Source of the DNA: a virus
DNA length: 25,535 bases
Direction: 5' to 3' (one strand)
IMG/VR virus record: IMGVR_UViG_3300046459_000478
Span: 1-25,535 of that record
Shown here one piece after another: positions 19,147-25,179 of this stretch. A program made the position numbers and the translations under genes. The stretch's first letter is position 1, and each line of letters begins with the position of its first letter. Below the pieces are notes generated by a model, which was not told where the DNA came from, searched no databases, and saw only the letters and a list, made by a program, of their open reading frames with translations.

Positions 19147-19253
19147 GGGAAGCGGCCGAGGCGGAACGCCTGCGAGGCCGTGACGAACGCAGGCATGCCA
19201 GCCAGCGGGAGGTGGTTCCCTCGGCTCGGCAGTCGCTCGCTCGTCGTGTTCAT
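19134..19253 (-). CDS. Possible 39-aa small protein or leader peptide
   Basis: ATG at 19253 preceded by AAAGGA (spacing 4), stop TAA inside the arm of the nested hairpin. Product starts MNTTSERLPSRGNHLPLAG and is basic/hydrophobic. It fills part of an otherwise gene-free stretch. Coding a short ORF that ends in a strong hairpin is reminiscent of leader peptides, but no target gene in a regulated position is obvious. Strength of evidence is low; a plus-strand ORF 19038-19337 overlaps it and is Arg-rich, which looks less genuine. Confidence 0.3.
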   Translation of the reverse strand: MNTTSERLPSRGNHLPLAGMPAFVTASQAFRLGRFPFPA

Positions 19254-19266
19254 AGATCCTTTGTAC

Positions 19267-19300
19267 CGGATCCCGATTACGGCTTTGTAATCGCTTCCGG
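19267..19300. repeat. Inverted repeat CGATTAC/GTAATCG with outer CCGGA/TCCGG
   Basis: CGATTAC (19274-19280) and GTAATCG (19287-19293) around a 6-bp loop, extended by CCGGA (19266-19270) and TCCGG (19296-19300). Lies just upstream (minus sense) of the possible 39-aa ORF; a hairpin or operator. Confidence 0.6.
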
Positions 19301-19356
19301 CCACTGCCTGGAAGCCTCGTGCGGGGGTGGGGGGTAGGACACTGTCCGGGAACGCC

Positions 19357-19392
19357 GAAGGGGCCGGGGGGATGTTATCCCTCGGCCCCTTC
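19357..19392. terminator. Terminator of the Lsr2-like gene
   Basis: GAAGGGGCCG (19357-19366) pairs with CGGCCCCTTC (19383-19392), 27 bp after the stop at 19419 on the minus strand. Confidence 0.8.
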
Positions 19393-19418
19393 TCGGGTGC
19401 AGGTCAGCTCACGTCAGC

Positions 19419-19784
19419 TCACTTGTGCGCGTCCTCGAACTCGCGGAGCAGGTCCTCCGGCAGGCGGCCGGTGTGGGACACGTCGCGCCCCTGCTCCTGC
19501 AACCACTTGCGGACGTCCGCCGTGGTGAAGGCGCCCCTCTTGCCCTTGATCGCCCGGCGCACCTGCGTACCCGTGCGCTTCTGCGTGTCGCTTGCGATCG
19601 AGGTGAAGGGCTCCAGCACCTCATGCATGTGGTCGATGTGCTCCTGGCACAGGTCCATCAGGTAGCGGGTGGTCCCGACGGTGATCGGGGTGGCCTCGTT
19701 GTTCGGCACATCCTGCCCGCAAGCTACCTTTTCGCGCTTCCGAGTGACCTTGAAGTCGCACTTCTTCATCACTACGTCTGCCAT
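19419..19784 (-). CDS. Lsr2-like DNA-binding protein with zinc-type N-terminus
   Basis: 121 aa, ATG at 19784 with GGAG eight bases upstream; a longer frame to 19937 crosses the promoter and is rejected. The C-terminus, TADVRKWLQEQGRDVSHTGR followed by LPEDLLREFEDAH, matches the AT-hook-like DNA-binding domain of Lsr2 (i..WA..nG..v..rGRip..v...y..a). The N-terminus has C9, C22, C46 and H49 (CQEH), suggesting a zinc-bound domain in place of the Lsr2 dimerisation domain. Lsr2 silences AT-rich foreign DNA in actinobacteria; phage versions may counter or recruit silencing, or maintain lysogeny. Own promoter with an operator-like palindrome. Confidence 0.82.
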   Translation of the reverse strand: MADVVMKKCDFKVTRKREKVACGQDVPNNEATPITVGTTRYLMDLCQEHIDHMHEVLEPFTSIASDTQKRTGTQVRRAIKGKRGAFTTADVRKWLQEQGRDVSHTGRLPEDLLREFEDAHK

Positions 19785-19846
19785 CGATAACTCCTTAACA
19801 ACGCGACCCCCGTAGTGCGCCGCACAGCTTTCATTTGACGTCAACC

Positions 19847-19876
19847 ATACTGCTAGTGCAGTACGGCATCTGTCAA
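19847..19876 (-). promoter_or_regulatory. Promoter of the Lsr2-like gene with palindromic operator candidate
   Basis: Minus-strand TTGACA (plus 19871-19876) and CAGTAT (plus 19847-19852), 18-bp spacer. A palindrome TACTGC-TAGT-GCAGTA at 19848-19863 covers the -10 and spacer, a natural place for a repressor. Confidence 0.6.
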
Positions 19877-19905
19877 GCGATTCCAGTGTGGCGCTCGACA
19901 AGCCG

Positions 19906-20853
19906 TTACCTGAAGGTCCTACCCAGAAGTGCCTCAACCGGGCTAATAACCTCGCTCACGAGGCCTCCCTGCGTGTTGCGACGGCCCTCGTTCACCGGAG
20001 GACGGGGCGCCGCAGTAACCAAGGCGGTGGTCGGCGCCGGAGAGGCGTTATCCCTGCGGTGCTTGCCGATGTGGTGGTGCCCCTTGTGCTCCCCCGCAAG
20101 GTGGTGGTGGTGCTTGTGCCCGTCCTTGTGCCCGTGCTTGTGATCGTGCTCGGGCGCGTGCTCGGGCTGAGGGTGCTCAGGCTCCTTGCGGTGCTTGCCT
20201 CCCGGAATGCCGCCCCGCGCGCTGTTGGGGTTCACGGTGGGAAGCGTTGCGGGGGCTGCGGGCGCTGCCATGACCGTCGGCGCGGCCACCGGGGCCGGAG
20301 TCTGAGACGGTGACTCTTCGGCGGTGAGGTCGGTCCGCTCCACCGTGGGCTTGTGCTGCTCCCTGGCCTGATCGACGGCGTACGCCCCGACACCGATGGC
20401 GAACGGAGTCGCCACAGCAGCAACCATGGTGACCATGGCCCGAGACATCACGCGCTGCCGAGTCGTAGGTGCACGACGGTGGGAGACCCTTTTCGTCTCA
20501 GGTTCCGGCGTAGGTTCCGGCGTGGGGCAGCAGGACTCCGCGTCGTCACAGCGCCAGAAGCCCATCTCCTGCCGTTCCTCGATCCAGCCGAAGCACAGCT
20601 CCCCTTCGTCAACCATCTTGAGGAGTACGGCTTCTATTTGCCCTTCCGCAGTGTCCTCGAAGGGATCTGCCAGGCCGTAGAAGTCGGGGATGGAGCCCTC
20701 GTGAGGCACGTCTTCCTTGTCGCGGAGGTGCGGGGTATTTGCTTCTTTGGGCATCTCCTGGGAGGCGCCGTTGCCCCCCAGGAAGTGACGGCGCAGCCCT
20801 CGGACGTCCTGATTCCCTGTGTCGTCCGCACCGTCGCGCCTGATCGTGTTCAT
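19906..20853 (-). CDS. Single-pass membrane protein with a His-rich external-type region
   Basis: 315 aa, ATG at 20853. Residues 1-130 are hydrophilic with an acidic part (DFYGLADPFEDTAEGQIEAV, ELCFGWIEERQEMGFWRCDD) and a CC pair; a basic stretch SHRRAPTTRQRVMSRA precedes one membrane helix (VTMVAAVATPFAIGVGAYAV, about residues 141-160), so the N-terminus is predicted cytoplasmic. The outer part is Ala/Pro/Thr-rich and then His-rich: EHDHKHGHKDGHKHHHHLAG, EHKGHHHIGKHRR. The cluster of His suggests metal (Zn, Ni, Co, Cu) binding or a pH-sensitive linker; Asp/His/Lys repeats also occur in some cell-wall-binding linkers. Function unknown. Confidence 0.75.
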   Translation of the reverse strand: MNTIRRDGADDTGNQDVRGLRRHFLGGNGASQEMPKEANTPHLRDKEDVPHEGSIPDFYGLADPFEDTAEGQIEAVLLKMVDEGELCFGWIEERQEMGFWRCDDAESCCPTPEPTPEPETKRVSHRRAPTTRQRVMSRAMVTMVAAVATPFAIGVGAYAVDQAREQHKPTVERTDLTAEESPSQTPAPVAAPTVMAAPAAPATLPTVNPNSARGGIPGGKHRKEPEHPQPEHAPEHDHKHGHKDGHKHHHHLAGEHKGHHHIGKHRRDNASPAPTTALVTAAPRPPVNEGRRNTQGGLVSEVISPVEALLGRTFR

Positions 20854-21348
20854 TGTCGTTACGTAACCCCTCCTACCGGACGCACGCAGGTCGATGTAGC
20901 TGGGGACGCGCCTGCGTGCGTGATCTTCACGTGAGGCTGGTGTTTCAGCGGATCACACAGGCGCAGATGGGCCGAAACCCGTACGAGCAGCAGGGCTGCA
21001 CGGGTGTGTGATCTGTGGGGAACCAGTGAACGGAACGTATCACCGAGGGGTCGTTTCGACTATGGGTGTCCGGGCTTCCGCAACGCGGTTGCTTTACTTT
21101 TCAAGGGCCCACATGGGTATCTCTTTACCTTACGGAGCACAACTCATGACCATTACCGCTGGTTACCGCTGGGTGGCCAGAGTGTGAAGGTTTCGTCAAG
21201 GTGGTGTAAGTCACAGCCGCATTTCTGCCGGTTGACCGAAACCTGGACGCCAGTTGTCAAGCTACCACTGGACAAGACTTGACCCCGCCACGGGATGCCG
21301 TAACGGGGCCATATGTCAATCTGCTTTGCCTATGAGGCAACTATGAGG
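20854..21348. other. 495-bp gene-free stretch rich in inverted repeats
   Basis: No convincing gene. Contents: CGCACGCAGG (20881-20890)/CCTGCGTGCG (20911-20920); GATCACACA (20951-20959)/TGTGTGATC (21005-21013) enclosing CCCG/CGGG and CAGC/GCTG; TTACCGCTGG twice in tandem (21153-21172); AGGTTTCGTCAA (21188-21199) facing TTGACCGAAACCT (21232-21244); a TGTCAAGC (21255-21262); a terminator-like hairpin CCCCG/CGGGG near 21283-21307. Base composition is less GC-rich than the surroundings. Candidate origin, non-coding RNA or regulatory hub. Confidence 0.6.
21283..21307. terminator. Terminator hairpin after the kinase-phosphatase gene
   Basis: CCCCG pairs with CGGGG and ACGG with CCGT around GATG, shortly after the minus-strand stop at 21349. 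Confidence 0.6.
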
Positions 21349-22266
21349 TTAGAAGTCGCCCGGGGCAACCTGAAGGCAGGTCAGACCGAGGTTGTTCCGC
21401 CACATATCGACGACCTGGTTGCGGTCGTCGAGCACGAAGCGGACGTTGTAGAACGGCTCGATCTTCCCTCGGTAGATCTCTTCCTTCACGACGGCGTCCC
21501 TGCGCATGTCACCGGCCGCCCGCATGTACAGGAACGCCTCCCGGGCCCACTTCCCCACGTGACGCTCCAGCCAGGCCCGCGTCTGCTCGTAGCAGGAGCC
21601 GTCCCGGCCGGACAGGAACACGATCTCCACGCCCGAGTCGTCGAGGGTGTTTACCAGGTTCACGACATCCCTGATCGGCTCGTCCTCGCCGACCTTGTCC
21701 CAGTCGAAGGGACCGCGCGAGACCATCTTGGCCAGCGTGCCGTCGATGTCGACCAGGACCGCGTCCTTGAGGGACGGGTCGTACACGGGAGGCGCCGCAC
21801 GAGGCCGCAGGTACGTGTCGTACATCCGCTGGATGACCTTCTCTCCCACGCTCCGCTCGCGCAGCAGGTCGCGCTTGATGCAGGTCCGCAGCGGCACGTC
21901 AGTGAAGTCCTTGACGACGAACTGCACCCCGTAGTGCTCCGCGATGTCTCGCAGGTTCTTCTCGTGGACCGGGTTGAAGTTGGTGTCGTCCACGATCACG
22001 CTGATGCCACGCACCAGCCAGGTATGAAGCAGTGCGTCCCGGGACCGGACGACCTGCCGCTCGTTCTTTCCGTGCCAGCGCTCCGCGTGCAGCATCGCGC
22101 GCAGGTCGTCCTTGTTGATGCGGATCAGGGTGCCGGGGGCGGCCTTGAGGACCTGCTCCTTTGCCCAGGTGCTCTTGCCCGAGCCAGGCAGGCCCTTGGT
22201 CATGGTCAGGGTAGTGGTCACAGGCTTCTCCTTGGGTCCGCAGCACTTGCACTTGAGGTAGGTCAT
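21349..22266 (-). CDS. Polynucleotide 5'-kinase/3'-phosphatase (T4 Pnk type)
   Basis: 305 aa, ATG at 22266. Kinase domain first: P-loop GLPGSGKST (25-33), RINKDDLRAMLH, VDDTNFNP. Phosphatase (HAD) domain second: DIDGTLAKM with D173/D175, IVFLSGRDG, FVLDDRNQVVDMWR. This is the domain order of T4 polynucleotide kinase, which heals broken RNA ends (5' phosphorylation, 3' phosphate removal). The Cys-rich start (KCKCCG) is extra. It overlaps the upstream gene by 4 bp and is two genes after an RNA ligase, so the two most likely repair RNA cut by host anticodon nucleases or toxins. An exact GCTTCATACC encodes LHT at residues 80-82. Confidence 0.93.
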   Translation of the reverse strand: MTYLKCKCCGPKEKPVTTTLTMTKGLPGSGKSTWAKEQVLKAAPGTLIRINKDDLRAMLHAERWHGKNERQVVRSRDALLHTWLVRGISVIVDDTNFNPVHEKNLRDIAEHYGVQFVVKDFTDVPLRTCIKRDLLRERSVGEKVIQRMYDTYLRPRAAPPVYDPSLKDAVLVDIDGTLAKMVSRGPFDWDKVGEDEPIRDVVNLVNTLDDSGVEIVFLSGRDGSCYEQTRAWLERHVGKWAREAFLYMRAAGDMRRDAVVKEEIYRGKIEPFYNVRFVLDDRNQVVDMWRNNLGLTCLQVAPGDF

Positions 22267-22559
22267 CGACAGCACCCGTCGCAGCCGTGGACGCTCTCCC
22301 AGGCCGCCTCCTCGTCGCCGAGGAACATCCGCTTGTATTCGAGGTCGTCCGGGTCGGGGTGACCGATGCCATGGGGACAGGTGCGCTCCATCAGCCCCCG
22401 ATCCATCCGGAAGTGCTGGGGGAAATCGCTCATGGAGTGCTGGGAGGGGTTGTGAACAGAGCAGTGGCGGCCGATGCAGCCCTTGCGGGGGTGGGCGAGG
22501 ATCTGCTCCCCGCCCACCAGCTCGGCCCGCTCGAACCACCCGACGAGGTCGAGGGTCAC
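22263..22559 (-). CDS. Cys/His-rich putative zinc protein
   Basis: 98 aa, GTG at 22559, overlapping the RNA ligase stop by one base and the kinase start by 4 bp. Contains GCIGRHCSVHNPSQHS, TCPHGIGHPDPDD and the C-terminal HGCDGCCR, i.e. several CxxC/CxxH pairs that could hold one or two zincs. A longer frame (to 22964) is read through the ligase and is not used. Location between the ligase and kinase-phosphatase suggests a role in the same RNA repair unit, perhaps RNA binding. Confidence 0.7.
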   Translation of the reverse strand: MTLDLVGWFERAELVGGEQILAHPRKGCIGRHCSVHNPSQHSMSDFPQHFRMDRGLMERTCPHGIGHPDPDDLEYKRMFLGDEEAAWESVHGCDGCCR

Positions 22560-23659
22560 TACGCCACGTCCTCCGAGACCGCGTAGAACGGCTTCTCGAA
22601 CTCCGGCCGGACCCGCTTCCACAGCCGCGTCGAGACGTCCTTGCCGTCGTACAGACCGAACAGGACGTCCTTGTACGGGCTCGTCTGGGCCAGCAGGGCG
22701 AACTCCTTGCGGGCGTCCTTGTCCCACTCCGGCCGACGCACGCGCTTCTTGATCCACTCGAACTCGTCCACGGCGTCGGCCTTGACCCGATCGAAGTCGG
22801 ACTCCAGCCGGTGCACCTGCTTGTGGACCCAGGAGTAGAACTCGTCCGGCACGTGATCGATCCAGGACTCGATGCCCTGCCCGTTCGACAGCGCGTCCCA
22901 CACCGAGAGGGAGGAAACGTTCGTGAGGATGCGGTGCAGCCGCACGTACTCGTCGAACTTCCACTTCACCCGCAGATCACTCTCCGGGAAGTGGACGACG
23001 AAGCCCTCCTCGTTCTTGCTCTGCGGCGCCGACAGCACCTCGGCCAGCGAGGAGTAGTAGCCAACCGGCGCGTTCCACGGGCCCGGCCAGTCGTACGGGT
23101 CCTTCGGGAGCGTCCGGCCGGTCTCGGTGTCGACCACCGCGATCAGGACCAGGTCGTCCATGTCCTTGTAGTCCACGACGATCCGGTTCTGCGGGTAGAC
23201 GATCTCGAAGAGGTACGTCAGGCCGAGGATCGGCTCAAAGGTCGGGTACCGGGTCTGGAGCACTTCCGTGGCATGGAGCGCCTGGGGGGAGGTGAAGGAG
23301 CCCCGCGTGGCGATGCGGAACTCCCCGGTATGAAGCCCGTAGAGGACACCCAGACTGCCGTCCCACTTGATGTAGGTGTCGACCGGCGCGTTCATCAGCC
23401 GCGCCTGCTCGTCCGACGGGATCTGCGACCAGTTGAAGAACTTCTCGAAGGGCCGCGCGACGACCTTCTCGGTGACGGAGTTGATGATCAGGCCCCGGGT
23501 CTTCTTGGTGACCTCGTTCCACGCCCCGTCGTACTGCGCCTTGTTCGTGTAGTTGAAGATCACCCGGCTGCCGTCGGGGCTGGTCTGGGTGCGTACGTAG
23601 CCCTTGCCGATGTTGTCGATCAGGTCGTCGGGCTTGAAGACGTTGTCCAGGTGCACCAT
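22559..23659 (-). CDS. T4 Rnl1-family RNA ligase
   Basis: 366 aa, ATG at 23659 with GAGGAG at the right distance; open frame further upstream lacks a site. The nucleotidyl transferase motif I is YIKWDGSLG with adenylated lysine K98; further motifs are FRIATRGSFTS, LTYLFEIVYPQNRIV (motif IIIa-like) and EEGFVVHFPESDLRVKWKF (motifs IV-V). Size and C-terminal helical domain fit T4 RNA ligase 1, which reseals tRNAs cut in the anticodon loop after end healing by Pnk. Works with the kinase-phosphatase two genes downstream. Contains an exact GCTTCATACC (LHT, residues 109-111). Confidence 0.93.
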   Translation of the reverse strand: MVHLDNVFKPDDLIDNIGKGYVRTQTSPDGSRVIFNYTNKAQYDGAWNEVTKKTRGLIINSVTEKVVARPFEKFFNWSQIPSDEQARLMNAPVDTYIKWDGSLGVLYGLHTGEFRIATRGSFTSPQALHATEVLQTRYPTFEPILGLTYLFEIVYPQNRIVVDYKDMDDLVLIAVVDTETGRTLPKDPYDWPGPWNAPVGYYSSLAEVLSAPQSKNEEGFVVHFPESDLRVKWKFDEYVRLHRILTNVSSLSVWDALSNGQGIESWIDHVPDEFYSWVHKQVHRLESDFDRVKADAVDEFEWIKKRVRRPEWDKDARKEFALLAQTSPYKDVLFGLYDGKDVSTRLWKRVRPEFEKPFYAVSEDVA

Positions 23660-23682
23660 GTTCGCTCCTCGGTTGTGGTGGG

Positions 23683-23904
23683 TCAGACGCGGTGGTCGAG
23701 CGCGGTCACGACGCGGGCGGCGAACTCCTCGTAGAAGCCCTCCGGCATGTCGAGGCCGAACCACTTCTTCGCCTCGTCGGCGACGATCTCGGTGGCCTGC
23801 TGGCGCTTGGCTCCCTGGCGTCGCAGCCAGTCCTGTGCAGCGCTGCTCTTGGGGATGACCAGGTGGCCGAGGTTCAGCGTGGGGCGCTCGTCGATGGCAG
23901 TCAT
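23683..23904 (-). CDS. Hypothetical 73-aa protein
   Basis: ATG at 23904, 3 bp after the stop of the preceding gene and 23 bp before the ligase start; clearly in the same operon. The sequence PTLNLGHLVIPKSSAAQDWL is followed by basic/helical QGAKRQQATEIVADEAKKWF and EGFYEEFAARVVTAL. No Cys or membrane segment. No family recognised; possibly an accessory protein of the RNA repair operon. Confidence 0.65.
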   Translation of the reverse strand: MTAIDERPTLNLGHLVIPKSSAAQDWLRRQGAKRQQATEIVADEAKKWFGLDMPEGFYEEFAARVVTALDHRV

Positions 23905-23907
23905 GGG

Positions 23908-24339
23908 TCAGCCTTCCTGCTGGGTCTTCTTGGCCTTCTTCGCAGCCTTCTTGGCCGCCTTCTTCTTCGCTTCGGCCAGGGCGAGGAGGTCACGGGTGTT
24001 GAGGTTTTCCTCGACGTCCGTCAGGGCCTCGTCGAGCAGTTCGACGAACTGGAAGATCGCACCCTTGAGGACTTCCGCCTTGTGGCGGGCGTTCTGGACG
24101 TCGGCCCGCAGCTTGTCGCGGTCCTTCTGGCTGCCGACCTGCCCGTAGACGCCGAAGTCGAGGGTCACGCTGCGGGAGCAGTCCTGGATCTGGAGGGTGG
24201 CGCCGAAGTCCAGGTAGTCATCCGCGTCGTCCCCGTCGGTGATCTCCGCGAGCACCGCGCCGAGGCTGTGGTGCCCAGGGTTGTTCAGGAACTCGCGGAT
24301 GTAGAGGCGGCGCTCTTCCGGGGTGGCGGTGGTGCTCAT
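23908..24339 (-). CDS. Hypothetical 143-aa protein with Lys/Ala-rich tail
   Basis: ATG at 24339; the frame is open to 24426 but crosses the promoter region. N-terminal half: EERRLYIREFLNNPGHHSLG, DYLDFGATLQIQDCSRSVTL (alpha then beta); C-terminal half is a long coiled-coil-like helix (LKGAIFQFVELLDEALTDVE) ending in AEAKKKAAKKAAKKAKKT, a tail like those of histone H1-type nucleic-acid-binding proteins. First gene of the RNA repair operon; it might bind RNA or DNA through the tail. Confidence 0.7.
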   Translation of the reverse strand: MSTTATPEERRLYIREFLNNPGHHSLGAVLAEITDGDDADDYLDFGATLQIQDCSRSVTLDFGVYGQVGSQKDRDKLRADVQNARHKAEVLKGAIFQFVELLDEALTDVEENLNTRDLLALAEAKKKAAKKAAKKAKKTQQEG

Positions 24340-24469
24340 GCGGTGCTCCTTGCGTGTTGTCTTCGGGACCTTCGTGCGGCCCGTTCCGATAACCAAGAAC
24401 CTATAACCAAGAAGCCGTAATCGCAAGTGGGTTCGTTAACTCGATTTACAAGCGCAGTTACGTGACGCA

Positions 24470-24510
24470 CGAAGACCCCCGCCGGGAGGGTGTCCCAGCA
24501 GGGGTCTTCG
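24470..24510. terminator. Terminator hairpin
   Basis: CGAAGACCCC (24470-24479) pairs with GGGGTCTTCG (24501-24510), after the minus-strand nucleotidyltransferase gene. Confidence 0.8.
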
Positions 24511-24525
24511 CAGGTCAGACGGCCA

Positions 24526-25179
24526 CTACAGGCGCCGCACGTAGTTGATGAAGTCCTGGAGCCTGTCGGTCCGAGGATGCGCCGGAAGGATGCCCTGCCG
24601 GTCGTTGAAGGTGTCGAACGCCTTCCAGAACTCCTTCTCGATCTGCTCGGCGGTCATCTCGTCGAACGCCCAGTAGAACTCCGGGTCCTCCACCTTGACC
24701 GTGAGCGTGCCGTAGTCGAGCAACTGCTGGCCCTGGCGCAGCAGCCGGAAGCAGTGGCGGGCGTGCTTGGCCACGCGCTTCTGGCGGCCGTCGTTCGCCA
24801 GCTCCTGCTTGATGCGCTTGATCTGACCCATGGCGTAGCCGCCGTACGCGGAGCGCACGTAGGGCTCGGAGAGGAAGTCCTCGCGGATGTCGAGCAACCA
24901 CTCCCCCTCCCAGGACTGCTGCTCGTACTCCTCCAGGTACATCAGGTCCATGATCGTGGGGTTGCACTTGAGCGCGAGGTTCACGTACTTGCCGACCTCG
25001 TGCAGGGCGACGTCCGGGTCCTTGCTCACGAGTGAGTCCTGGTGCTTGGCACCGATGCGGAAGAACTCCGGGGTCGGCCGGATGAAGATGCCCAGCCGGT
25101 CGATGTCTGAGCCGGGCCGAGCAAGGCCGAAGGCGGTTGAGCCAACGACCCCGCTCAGCAGAATGTTCGGCGTCCCCAT
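24526..25179 (-). CDS. Pol-beta-superfamily nucleotidyltransferase (COG3541/RlaP type)
   Basis: 217 aa, ATG at 25179, overlapping the preceding stop by one base. Motif ILLSGVVGSTAFGLARPGSD followed by IDRLGIF (residues 6-32) is the GS-x10-DxD-like signature of predicted nucleotidyltransferases of the COG3541 group; further TIMDLMYLEEYE, an HxxR-type helix (AKHARHCFRLLRQGQQLL) and an acidic end. In phages these proteins are often near RNA ligase and kinase genes and are suspected to act on RNA ends, but no substrate is established. Operon with the upstream 108-aa gene, separated from the ligase operon by a terminator. Confidence 0.85.
   Translation of the reverse strand: MGTPNILLSGVVGSTAFGLARPGSDIDRLGIFIRPTPEFFRIGAKHQDSLVSKDPDVALHEVGKYVNLALKCNPTIMDLMYLEEYEQQSWEGEWLLDIREDFLSEPYVRSAYGGYAMGQIKRIKQELANDGRQKRVAKHARHCFRLLRQGQQLLDYGTLTVKVEDPEFYWAFDEMTAEQIEKEFWKAFDTFNDRQGILPAHPRTDRLQDFINYVRRL

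Noticed and set aside
19038-19337. Plus-strand ORF of about 100 codons
   Set aside because: Arg-rich composition typical of shadow frames, overlaps structured DNA; kept only as a note.
22811-23734. 307-codon plus-strand frame opposite the RNA ligase
   Set aside because: Shadow; the ligase motifs are intact on the minus strand.
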